Of a stretch of 64,000 nucleotides of DNA, positions 46,924 through 55,440 are shown one piece after another. The number at the start of each line of letters is the position of its first letter. Position 1 is the stretch's first letter. Source of the stretch: an uncultured Oscillospiraceae bacterium (GTDB lineage Bacteria > Bacillota > Clostridia > Oscillospirales > Oscillospiraceae); NCBI GenBank assembly GCA_934646005.1, contig CAKUED010000002.1:118150-182149 (forward strand). The letters run 5' to 3'. The notes under the pieces are model-generated. The model worked only from the letters and a program-made list of their open reading frames with translations, did no database searches and was not told the origin of the DNA. The translations under genes were made by a program, and so were the position numbers.

Positions 46924-47247
46924 ATGACCAGAGTCGAGTTTTACGATCAGGACGGCAGGATCTCCGGGTTCTGCTGCGCGGGTCACAGCGGCTACGCTGA
47001 GGCTGGCGCAGACATCGTCTGTGCGGCGGTTTCCACCGCTGTCAAGTTTGCGGAGCACACCATCTGCGAGGTGCTCGGCGAACACGCTAAAACCAGAGTG
47101 CACGAGGAAGATGCCCGTGTCACTCTGACGCTCCCCGCCGTATGCGAGGATGAGGACACCGTGCAGGCGGTCCTCACCGGCATGATGCTCACGCTGTGTG
47201 AGCTGCGGGACGCGTATCCTGATTATATCGAAGTTATGGAGGTGTAA
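46924..47247 (+). CDS. prp: Ribosomal-processing cysteine protease Prp
   Basis: 107 residues. The catalytic pair sits in [20 protein letters not shown] (H21 and C33). Prp removes the N-terminal extension of ribosomal protein L27 in Firmicutes, an essential step in ribosome maturation. It starts one base after the rplU stop and is followed 4 bp later by rpmA, whose product carries the matching cleavage site. Confidence 0.95.
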   Translation: MTRVEFYDQDGRISGFCCAGHSGYAEAGADIVCAAVSTAVKFAEHTICEVLGEHAKTRVHEEDARVTLTLPAVCEDEDTVQAVLTGMMLTLCELRDAYPDYIEVMEV

Positions 47248-47251
47248 CACC

Positions 47252-47533
47252 ATGCTGAAAATGAGTTTCCAGTTCTTCGCGCATAAAAAGGGCGGCGGCT
47301 CGACCAAGAACGGTCGTGATTCCGAGTCCAAGCGCCTCGGCGTCAAGCGCGCGGACGGTCAGTTCGTGCTCGCGGGCAACATTCTGGTCCGTCAGAGAGG
47401 CACGCATATCCACCCGGGCAACAATGTCGGCATCGGCAAGGACGATACCCTGTTTGCCAAGATCGACGGCAAGGTCCGTTTCGAGCGTATGGGCAAGGAT
47501 CGCAAGATGTGCTCCGTTTACGCTGAACAGTAA
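47252..47533 (+). CDS. rpmA: 50S ribosomal protein L27 with Prp-cleaved extension
   Basis: 93 residues. The N-terminus [20 protein letters not shown] contains the Firmicute extension, with expected cleavage after F9 to expose AHKK, whose residues reach the peptidyl transferase centre. The body ([16 protein letters not shown] and [15 protein letters not shown]) is standard L27. Its start has GGAGGTG in the end of prp. Confidence 0.97.
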   Translation: MLKMSFQFFAHKKGGGSTKNGRDSESKRLGVKRADGQFVLAGNILVRQRGTHIHPGNNVGIGKDDTLFAKIDGKVRFERMGKDRKMCSVYAEQ

Positions 47534-47546
47534 TTTGCACGAAAAG

Positions 47547-47577
47547 CCTCGGACATACTATTATGTCCGAGGTTTTT
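47547..47577 (+). terminator. Terminator of rplU-prp-rpmA
   Basis: CCTCGGACATA/TATGTCCGAGG around CTAT, then TTTTT. obgE follows 28 bp later and may receive read-through. Confidence 0.88.
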
Positions 47578-47604
47578 GCGTAAGACCCGAAAGGGGGAAC
47601 AAAA

Positions 47605-48879
47605 ATGTTTGTTGATAAGGTAAAGATCAGCGTCAAGGCGGGCAGCGGCGGCAACGGCGCGATCGCCTTCCACCGCGAAAAATATGTGGCGGCGGGCGGT
47701 CCTGACGGCGGTGACGGCGGCAACGGCGGCAGCATCGTGCTGCGGGTGGACGATAACCTGTCTACCCTGATGGACTTCCGCTACAAGCGCAAATACACCG
47801 CGCCGAACGGGCAGGACGGTCAGGGCAGCCGCTGCAAGGGTAAGCGCGGGCAGGATCTCGTCATCAAAGTCCCGCGCGGCACGGTCGTGCGCGACGCCGA
47901 GACGAACGCGGTCATTCAGGATATGTCCGGCAGCGAGGACTATGTGCTCTGCAAGGGCGGGCGCGGCGGCTGGGGCAACCAGCATTTTGCCACGCCCACG
48001 CGGCAGGTGCCGCGCTTTGCCAAGGCGGGGATGCCCGGCGAGGAGCACGAGGTCGTGCTGGAGCTGAAGCTGCTGGCGGACGTGGGTCTGGTCGGCTTCC
48101 CGAACGTGGGCAAATCGACGCTGCTGTCCGTCACGTCGAACGCGCACCCGAAGATCGCAAACTACCATTTTACGACGCTCTATCCCAATCTGGGCGTCAT
48201 TTATGTGGACGAGGGCGTGTCGTTCGTGATGGCGGACATCCCCGGCATCATCGAGGGCGCGGCGGACGGCGCGGGTCTGGGACATGATTTCCTGCGCCAT
48301 ATCGACCGCTGCCGCCTGCTTGTGCACATCGTGGACGTGTCCGGCTGCGAGGATCGCGACCCGGTGGAGGATTTTGAGAAGATCAACGAGGAGCTGCGGC
48401 AGTATTCGCCGGAGCTGGCGGCGCGCCCGATGATCGTGGCGGCGAACAAGACCGACCTCATCCCCGACGGCAGCGACAACCTTGAGCGCCTGCGGGCGTA
48501 TGTGGAGGAGCGCGGCTTCCCATTCTACGAAATTTCCGCCGCGACCACCGCAGGCACAAAGCAGCTCATGCGCGTGATCGCGGGCAGGCTCGCCGAGCTG
48601 CCGCCGGTCGTGTATTACGAGCCGGATTACGTCAAGCCGCTTGCCGAGGCGGGCGACGCGAACGAGCTGAAGATCGAGCAGCACGAGGACCTCTGGCTGG
48701 TCTCCGGCCCGTGGATCATGAAGCTGCTGAACGATATTAACTTTGAGGACTACGAGTCGCGGATGTATTTTGACCGCCAGCTCCGCAAAAGCGGACTGTT
48801 CGAGCGCCTGGAGTCCATGGGCATCCAGGACGGCGACACCGTCAGCATCTACGACTTCGAGTTCGAGTATACAAAATAA
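47605..48879 (+). CDS. obgE: Obg-family GTPase
   Basis: 424 residues. The glycine-rich N-terminal Obg fold (SVKAGSGGNGAIAFHREKY, GPDGGDGGNGG) is followed by a GTPase domain with GFPNVGKST (P-loop), DIPGIIEGAADGAGLGHDF (G3) and ANKTDL (G4). The C-terminal OCT domain (about 345-424) is typical of Firmicutes. Obg takes part in 50S assembly, stress response and sporulation initiation. It conventionally follows rplU-rpmA, as here. AAAGGGGGAAC precedes the ATG. Confidence 0.97.
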   Translation: MFVDKVKISVKAGSGGNGAIAFHREKYVAAGGPDGGDGGNGGSIVLRVDDNLSTLMDFRYKRKYTAPNGQDGQGSRCKGKRGQDLVIKVPRGTVVRDAETNAVIQDMSGSEDYVLCKGGRGGWGNQHFATPTRQVPRFAKAGMPGEEHEVVLELKLLADVGLVGFPNVGKSTLLSVTSNAHPKIANYHFTTLYPNLGVIYVDEGVSFVMADIPGIIEGAADGAGLGHDFLRHIDRCRLLVHIVDVSGCEDRDPVEDFEKINEELRQYSPELAARPMIVAANKTDLIPDGSDNLERLRAYVEERGFPFYEISAATTAGTKQLMRVIAGRLAELPPVVYYEPDYVKPLAEAGDANELKIEQHEDLWLVSGPWIMKLLNDINFEDYESRMYFDRQLRKSGLFERLESMGIQDGDTVSIYDFEFEYTK

Positions 48880-48885
48880 AGACCA

Positions 48886-48916
48886 GCGCCCGCCGGAACT
48901 CCCGGCGGGCGCTTTT
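48886..48916 (+). terminator. Terminator of obgE
   Basis: GCGCCCGCCGG/CCGGCGGGCGC around AACTC, then TTTT. Confidence 0.88.
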
Positions 48917-49039
48917 GTCTGGGTGAAAAGCACGTGAGAATATCTGGGGAATATGGTTGACTAATTCCAACAGTGTTTTATAATGGAAACAGGAAATGTG
49001 CGGAAAAAACCGCGTGAAAGAGAAACAGGAGGAATGAAA

Positions 49040-52000
49040 ATGCTGCGAAAACGGCTGCTGGGCTGGGCGCTGATCGTTGCGATGGTGCTGAGCCTGATCC
49101 CCACGGCGCTTGCCGCGGAAAACGACGAATTGTATGAAGCGGATGCCGAGCTGTACGAGGCGGACCTCGGGAGCGAAGCGGTGTCTGCGGAGGCGGACGC
49201 GGCGATGCAGGACTATCTTGACTCGCTCGAACCGCTGACGATCCGCGAGGTCGATGTGGAAGCGCCGACGGAGGAGACGGCGGAGGAGACGGCGGGGATC
49301 GCCATGCTGTCCGCCGCAGAGCCTGCCGCGGAGCATACGCCGGGCGTGGTGCTTTTCTCGGTCAAGGCGGGCACCCCGGTGGCGCAGCTTGGGCTGGAGA
49401 ACCTTGGCATCACGGATGCCGAGCCGATTTTTGCGCAGAGCGCAACGGTCGATACGGACGAAGGCAAAGCGGTGTGGTATTCCGCGTCCTGCGCGGGCTA
49501 TGAAGCATCCGCCGTTGCCGCGCTGAAGGAGCTGCCCGGCGTTGTGGATGCCGAGCTGGACTATATCTATTATTCCGACAGCTACGGCGAGCCGCAGGAG
49601 GTCGAGGTCGGCAAGAACTGGATCATCCGGGATCTGCTCCAGACCGCCAATAAATTCTGGTGGTCCACCGAGCTGAGCCAGAAGATCAACCCCGGCGACG
49701 GCACGGTCGTGGCGGTCATTGATACGGGCGTGGACTATACGCATGAGGACCTGAAGGCGAATATGTGGGTCAACGACGCGGAGCTCAACGGTCTGCCCGG
49801 CGTGGACGACGACGGCGACGGCTACATTGACGACATTTACGGCGTCAACGTGCTCGCCAAGGGTCAGCAGGCGGGCGACCCGATGGACGATAACGGCCAC
49901 GGCACGCACGTGGCGGGCATCATCGCGATGAGCTCGAACGGGCGCGGCGGCGTCGGTCTGGCATGGGGCGCGAAGGTCATGGCGATCAAGGCGGGTCAGT
50001 CCACCGGCACATTTACCTCCGCCGATATTGCCAAGGCGATCGATTACGCCAAAATGAAGGGCGCGGACGTCATCAATATGTCCTTCGGCGGCACAGAAAA
50101 ATCGTACCTTGTGGAGCAGGCGCTGGCGCGGGCGTTCTCGTCCTGCGTGCTGGTCGCCTCCGCGGGCAACGACGGTCTGCCAACCACGGACGCACCGACG
50201 CAGTTTACGCAAAAAATAGATATTTATCCCGCGGGCTATCCCTATGTTCTCGGTGTTATGGCGACGGGCGAGGATGGCAAGCTGGCGGATTTCTCCAACT
50301 GGGACTATTACAGCAACGCCAACTGCGAATATGAGCTGACAGCCCCCGGCGTGGGCATTTTCTCCACGCTGCCCGGCAACCGCTACGCGCTCTGGTCCGG
50401 CACGTCGATGGCAGCGCCCTGCGTTTCGGCGGCGGCGGCGATCGTGCGCAGCTATCATCAGGATAAAGACACCTATTCCTCCCGCTTTATCATGGGACAG
50501 CTCGCCTCCGCAACACAGAGGACTACATATTATCGGGATGCCATCGGCATCGGGCATGAATACGCCGCACTGGATATTCTGCAAAGCTGCCTGAAAGAGC
50601 CGCGGCCGAATATCAACCTGCAGGACGTGTTCGCGCTGGACAACGCGCGCACGGATAACGAGATCAACGACGCTGACCGCATCATCGACGCGGGCGAGAC
50701 CATCGACCTCGGCTTCACCGTGCGCAACCAGTGGGGGCAGACCGGGGACATCACGGTCACGGCGGATGCCATATCCGTCGGCGGCGTTGCCAATCCGTAT
50801 GTGGAGTTTGTCACGCCCACAGTCACGCTGAAGCCGGCAGGCACATTCGGTGAATCCGACAACGGAAACGTGTGGGATGACGGGTATCTCACAAGCGTGA
50901 CGAACCCCATCACCTTCCGGCTGCGTGAGGACACGCCGAATGACACGGAGATCTGCATCAACCTGACGGCGACCGCCGGAAACGGCTATGATATCAAGGA
51001 TACGACCGTCTATGAGGCGGAATACCAATATACCTTCACTGTTCAAAACGGCCGCGCCATCCGCGGCGTGGTGGACAAGGACACGACGCTGAGCAGCAAA
51101 TATTATTGGATCATTGAAAACACCGTGCACATCTCCGAGGGCGCGACGCTCACGGTAGAGCCGGGCACGCAGATACAGTTCTGGTCGAGCGATTATGAGG
51201 ACACCTACGGCGGCAAAACCATGGCGGCGATCGTCAACGACGGCACGCTCAACATGATCGGCACAGAGGACAAGCCCATCTCCTGCTTCCCGGGTAAAGG
51301 GTTCTCCAATTATGTGGTGGAGATCAGTGGTAAGGGTGTGGAAACGCTGAAATACTGTGAGATCATTAACCCGAGATTGGGATTAACGGGACAAAGCACG
51401 GCAAGTACTGTAGATGTTGTAGATCATTGCCGGTTGACGCAGAATCAAGGGTATGTTATGAGACGGTATTTGAATGGTTCTTCCGTAAAGGATGATGCTT
51501 CAACTAACGCATTATATGTCTGGCAGCTCAGTAATTCTCTTATTTCTGGACTGCGTTACTTTGCTAAGTATTCTAATGCCAGCGTTTCGCTGTCAGAAAA
51601 TACAAGCAATTGCTTTAATGACTGCAGCATTGATTTATATTCCTATTCTGATTATTCCAATATTGTCTCCACTGGAACAGTTTTTCTCCGAGCTAACGGC
51701 GGTGATGATGACAGGGTTAGGAAGATAACATTAAAGGGTGCGACAGCGGTTCCAAACTATGATAGCGCTTCAGCCATCGACAATGCTACCATCTGCACCT
51801 ATGGTGGCTCGGAGCACCAGTATGTGTTTTTGCCGATAATGAAGGCAAGCGACTCTGCTATTATTGCGCAATATACATGGGCCAAGGCAATGGCAGAATT
51901 TATGGGCGGTACACTGCTGTGCCTCAGTGATCGAGAAGAAGAAGATTTTATCTATGAAAAAATGAACGAGCTTGCACAAAAAACGCGACCGGATGGCTCT

Positions 52001-54649
52001 ACAGACGGAATCAACAGTTACGTTAATATAGGATACCGCCGACAGCCGGAAACAGGAGAATTTGCATGGGACGACGGTGGAAGCTACATTCCTTCAGTAA
52101 CTTTTAGCTATACCGACAAACATGGTTATGCCTGCCTTTATGTTTTTAGCTACTATAGTGGCGGCTACACTAGAGAAGTTCGCTCTTCTGAAATACCTGG
52201 GGTTGGGTACAGCGACAACTATGATAGACCATATATAGTCCTTGAGCTTCCAACTGTTACAGAGGATGGTCAGACGCTGACCGAGGACGCGATCCGCGAA
52301 CAGTTGAAAGCGTTTGATAAGGATGATCCGCTGTTTAACTATTGCACGCCCCAAATGACCAACTGCGCTATCCTCAATCCCGTTCTGAACACAAACCCGG
52401 AGAGCTGGGCGCGTATTACCGCGTCGAGCTATGACAGCAACATCCGCTGCTACAACCTCTCCGGCAACTACTGGGGCACGGAGAATGAAATGCTCATCAA
52501 CAAGATGATCGTGGACGCGGACGACTTTGCGGGCACGCTTGGCGACATTGTGGAGCAGCCGACCCTTACGAAAAACGACGATCTGTCCGCGATCTATCCC
52601 TTTGTGCTGGACCTCACGGTCGAGGACGCGGACGGCAACACGGTCAGCACCGTTTCGCCCGGCGCAGCCTACACCGTGCGCGTGACGTTCAACCGCGATA
52701 TGGATCAGACCGTGCAGCCCACCGTGACCTACGGCCCTGACGTGCCCTATACCGACTTTACTGTTCGCGGCGAGTGGGAAAGTGCCCGTGAATGGGTGGG
52801 CAAGGCGGTCATCTCGCCCGTGATGACCTCCGGCACGCAGTATTTTAAGACCACCGGCGGCCGCGCGGACAGCGACCCCTGGCTGGTCTGCGGCAACGAC
52901 ATCCTCCGCTACGCCATGACCGTCTCCACCACCGGCGTGCAGGCGATGCTGCTGCAGGCGTCGGGCGGCGCGAACAAGGTCGAGCTGAGCTGGGCACAGA
53001 ACGACTATGACACGCTCGCGGGCTACAACCTCTACCGCTCCGAGACCGGCGCGGACGGCAGCTTCAAAAAGCTCAATACCGCCGTCCTGACCGACGGCCG
53101 CTATACGGACACTGCCGTTCAGCCCGGCAAGACGTATTACTACTACTTCACCGTGGTAAACACCGAGGGACGCGAGGAGAGCGCAAGGTCCAACACCGCC
53201 TCCGCTGCGCCGATCGACAACGTCGAGCCGGTGCTTGTGCACACGCCGGTCGAGTCCGCCCGCGCAGGGCGTGCGGTGTCGATCTCCGCAACAGCGACCG
53301 ACAACATCGCCGTAGCGCGCGTCACGCTGCACTACCGCAAGACTGGCGACGCGAGCTACCGCACGACGGATATGGTCGCGACGGGCGTGAATAACGGCTA
53401 TTCCGCGACGATCCCGGCGGACTATGTGACGGCGGCGGGTGTGCAATACTACATCACCGCGGAAGACGACGACAAAAACACCGCTTACTGCGGCACGGCG
53501 GAGCAGCCGAACCCCATCGCCGTGGACGGCAGCGCCTTTATTACCGGCATCACACCTGCCACGGTCAGCGTGGAGGGCGGCGAGACGGTCGCGATCCTCG
53601 GCGGCAACTTTACCGAGGACATGGTGCTGAAGGTCGGCAGCCGCGAGATCACCGGCTATACGCTGGTGGATAACGGGCAGATCACCTTTACCGCGCCCGC
53701 GCTGCCGATCGGCCTGTACGCGGTGACGCTGACGCGGGACGGCGTGCAGATCACCTCGCCCACCGCCCTGAGCTACACCGACGCGCAGGTCATGGCGCAG
53801 ATCCCCACCAATATGAAGCTGACCTCCGGCGAACGCTATCAGATCCCGCTGTATCTCAAAACCAGAGGCGAAATGAACTCGTTCCACGCGGAGCTGGACC
53901 TCGGCGGCATGGCGTTCTCGAATCTGAGCGTCGAAAAGGCTGACAGCACGGCGGCGTATGGTCTGGAATACAGGCTGAACGGCAGCGTTGTGTCGATCAG
54001 CGGCATGGGCAGCGGCGATATTTCCGCGGCGGACGGCGCGCCGATGGTCTATATCAACCTCACTCCGTCCACGGTCACCGGCGACCAGACCTACACGCTC
54101 ACGCTGCGCGAGGTGCGCTGCAACGGCGCGGCAGTGGAGTCGGTCATCAACGGCACAGCCGTGGTCCGGCCGAACTTCAGCCTGACCGCCACGGTCAAAT
54201 ACTACGCGACCGGCGGGAAGCCGGTGTCCGGCGTGAGCATTCAGGCGGGCGGCAAGAGCGGGCTGACGGATGAAAACGGCGAAGTTACGCTTACCGGCAT
54301 CCCGGTCAGCAGCGTCACCGTGCGGGCGATTTTGAATACCGGCGCGGCGGACTATATCACCGCCAACGATGCGGCGCTGGTGCTGAAATACAGCGTCGAG
54401 GCGGAGGAGCTCTCCAAATATCAGCTTCTTGCCGCCGATGTGGACGGCAGCGGCACGGTCAATGAGCATGACGCCGCGCTGATCCTTCAGATGGCGGTGC
54501 GGAAGCTCCCGGCGTTCCCGGCGGGCGCGGCATGGCACTTTGACCCGGTGTCGCGTACCATGACGCTGGGCGGCGGCAACAATCCTGTTTCGTTTACGGC
54601 GATCCTGATGGGCGACGTGGACGGAAGCTGGGACGGGAGCAAGCAATGA
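49040..54649 (+). CDS. Very large secreted subtilisin-like serine protease with lectin-like, FN3, IPT and dockerin-like modules
   Basis: 1869 residues from MLRKRLLGWALIVAMVL (signal peptide, cut near LAA). An acidic pro-region is followed by an S8 domain (about 215-530) with D228 (VIDTGVDYTHED), H287 (NGHGTHVAG) and S456 (SGTSMAAP). Then come beta-strand-rich repeats, a C-type-lectin-like domain (about 915-1070; WAKAMAEFMGGTLLCLSDR), FN3 (1310-1395), IPT/TIG (1497-1583), a cohesin-like domain (1587-1710), a small carboxypeptidase-regulatory-like domain and a dockerin-like end (AADVDGSGTVNEHDAALILQ ... GDVDGSW). There is no LPXTG. The start chosen is seven bases after AGGAGG. Bases 51310-52265 are much poorer in GC than the rest. 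It overlaps the next gene by 4 bp. Confidence 0.9.
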   Translation: MLRKRLLGWALIVAMVLSLIPTALAAENDELYEADAELYEADLGSEAVSAEADAAMQDYLDSLEPLTIREVDVEAPTEETAEETAGIAMLSAAEPAAEHTPGVVLFSVKAGTPVAQLGLENLGITDAEPIFAQSATVDTDEGKAVWYSASCAGYEASAVAALKELPGVVDAELDYIYYSDSYGEPQEVEVGKNWIIRDLLQTANKFWWSTELSQKINPGDGTVVAVIDTGVDYTHEDLKANMWVNDAELNGLPGVDDDGDGYIDDIYGVNVLAKGQQAGDPMDDNGHGTHVAGIIAMSSNGRGGVGLAWGAKVMAIKAGQSTGTFTSADIAKAIDYAKMKGADVINMSFGGTEKSYLVEQALARAFSSCVLVASAGNDGLPTTDAPTQFTQKIDIYPAGYPYVLGVMATGEDGKLADFSNWDYYSNANCEYELTAPGVGIFSTLPGNRYALWSGTSMAAPCVSAAAAIVRSYHQDKDTYSSRFIMGQLASATQRTTYYRDAIGIGHEYAALDILQSCLKEPRPNINLQDVFALDNARTDNEINDADRIIDAGETIDLGFTVRNQWGQTGDITVTADAISVGGVANPYVEFVTPTVTLKPAGTFGESDNGNVWDDGYLTSVTNPITFRLREDTPNDTEICINLTATAGNGYDIKDTTVYEAEYQYTFTVQNGRAIRGVVDKDTTLSSKYYWIIENTVHISEGATLTVEPGTQIQFWSSDYEDTYGGKTMAAIVNDGTLNMIGTEDKPISCFPGKGFSNYVVEISGKGVETLKYCEIINPRLGLTGQSTASTVDVVDHCRLTQNQGYVMRRYLNGSSVKDDASTNALYVWQLSNSLISGLRYFAKYSNASVSLSENTSNCFNDCSIDLYSYSDYSNIVSTGTVFLRANGGDDDRVRKITLKGATAVPNYDSASAIDNATICTYGGSEHQYVFLPIMKASDSAIIAQYTWAKAMAEFMGGTLLCLSDREEEDFIYEKMNELAQKTRPDGSTDGINSYVNIGYRRQPETGEFAWDDGGSYIPSVTFSYTDKHGYACLYVFSYYSGGYTREVRSSEIPGVGYSDNYDRPYIVLELPTVTEDGQTLTEDAIREQLKAFDKDDPLFNYCTPQMTNCAILNPVLNTNPESWARITASSYDSNIRCYNLSGNYWGTENEMLINKMIVDADDFAGTLGDIVEQPTLTKNDDLSAIYPFVLDLTVEDADGNTVSTVSPGAAYTVRVTFNRDMDQTVQPTVTYGPDVPYTDFTVRGEWESAREWVGKAVISPVMTSGTQYFKTTGGRADSDPWLVCGNDILRYAMTVSTTGVQAMLLQASGGANKVELSWAQNDYDTLAGYNLYRSETGADGSFKKLNTAVLTDGRYTDTAVQPGKTYYYYFTVVNTEGREESARSNTASAAPIDNVEPVLVHTPVESARAGRAVSISATATDNIAVARVTLHYRKTGDASYRTTDMVATGVNNGYSATIPADYVTAAGVQYYITAEDDDKNTAYCGTAEQPNPIAVDGSAFITGITPATVSVEGGETVAILGGNFTEDMVLKVGSREITGYTLVDNGQITFTAPALPIGLYAVTLTRDGVQITSPTALSYTDAQVMAQIPTNMKLTSGERYQIPLYLKTRGEMNSFHAELDLGGMAFSNLSVEKADSTAAYGLEYRLNGSVVSISGMGSGDISAADGAPMVYINLTPSTVTGDQTYTLTLREVRCNGAAVESVINGTAVVRPNFSLTATVKYYATGGKPVSGVSIQAGGKSGLTDENGEVTLTGIPVSSVTVRAILNTGAADYITANDAALVLKYSVEAEELSKYQLLAADVDGSGTVNEHDAALILQMAVRKLPAFPAGAAWHFDPVSRTMTLGGGNNPVSFTAILMGDVDGSWDGSKQ

Positions 54650-55398
54650 GAAGGCTTTCGTGTATCGCCGCACTGCTGGCGGCGCTGCTGGCGCTCTGCG
54701 CGCCGGCCGCCGCCGAAGCCGCGCCGGAGCAGGTGGTCATCTGCTGCCGGGAGGAGGTTTACGCAGTCGATCTGGTCTATACGGTCTCGCCCGGTGCGAA
54801 GATCGCGCAGGTCAGCTTCCCGAACGTGGAAGGTCTGCTTGGTGAATGGAACTACATTGAGGCGGAGCATCTTCTGCGGATCAGTCTGGCTTCGGGTAAG
54901 CCGCTGGATCTGGCGTCCGCGCTTGCAGAGATCAGCGCGGACGGTGCGGGGCTGACGCTGCAAACCGTTTTGATCAACGGCGCGCGGTGGGCGGAGCCGG
55001 TTTTGGCGCACACGCCGAAAGCGGTCGCCGGAAAACAGCCGACCTGTGACCAGCCGGGTCTGAGCGATGGGAGCGTCTGCGTGGTCTGCGGCGTGGTTTT
55101 GCAGGCGCAGAGCGTGCTCCCGGCAACAGGTCCTGTGCTCGATGCGAGCGTGAACAGCGCCGGAGAGCTGCACCTGAAGGGGGCTCTTTCCGATGCGCAG
55201 ACCGTGGAAGGGCGGCTGCTCGCGGCGGTTTACAGGGAAAGCGGTCAGATGATCGCCCTGTGCGACGCCAGCGCGCAGGATCCGAGCGCCATGGAGCTGA
55301 CGATCCCGGACTGTGCGGGCGCTGCCTATGTCAGGCTGCTGCGGCTGCGCAGCGACTGGACACCGGCGCAGGTCGCAGTTGAGATCCCCATAGCATAA
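54646..55398 (+). CDS. Secreted protein of unknown function, partner of the large subtilase
   Basis: 250 residues with a signal peptide (MRRLSCIAALLAALLALCAP, cut near AEA). The first half reads like a cohesin-type or beta-sandwich fragment. The middle KQPTCDQPGLSDGSVCVVCG resembles the short cysteine-pair repeats often found in clostridial surface proteins. The C-terminal half is beta-rich. No enzyme motif is visible. It overlaps the subtilase stop by ATGA, so the two are translated together, and it may be a binding partner, inhibitor or chaperone of the protease (inference). Confidence 0.7.
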   Translation: MRRLSCIAALLAALLALCAPAAAEAAPEQVVICCREEVYAVDLVYTVSPGAKIAQVSFPNVEGLLGEWNYIEAEHLLRISLASGKPLDLASALAEISADGAGLTLQTVLINGARWAEPVLAHTPKAVAGKQPTCDQPGLSDGSVCVVCGVVLQAQSVLPATGPVLDASVNSAGELHLKGALSDAQTVEGRLLAAVYRESGQMIALCDASAQDPSAMELTIPDCAGAAYVRLLRLRSDWTPAQVAVEIPIA

Positions 55399-55403
55399 CA
55401 GAA

Positions 55404-55440
55404 AAAATACCCCCACCGGCTATGCCGGTGGGGGTATTTT
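55404..55440. terminator. Bidirectional terminator
   Basis: AAAATACCCCCACCGGC/GCCGGTGGGGGTATTTT around TAT, between the convergent secreted protein and BlaR1-like genes. Confidence 0.92.

Noticed and set aside
51780..52260. Diversity-generating retroelement target (C-type-lectin-like domain)
   Set aside because: No reverse transcriptase, template repeat or accessory gene in the window, and the domain is internal to the protein rather than C-terminal.
52094..54673. 859-codon open frame on the minus strand opposite the subtilase gene
   Set aside because: Composition is that of an antisense shadow in GC-rich DNA (Arg, His, Ala, Val rich, no motif), while the plus-strand frame has full domain content.
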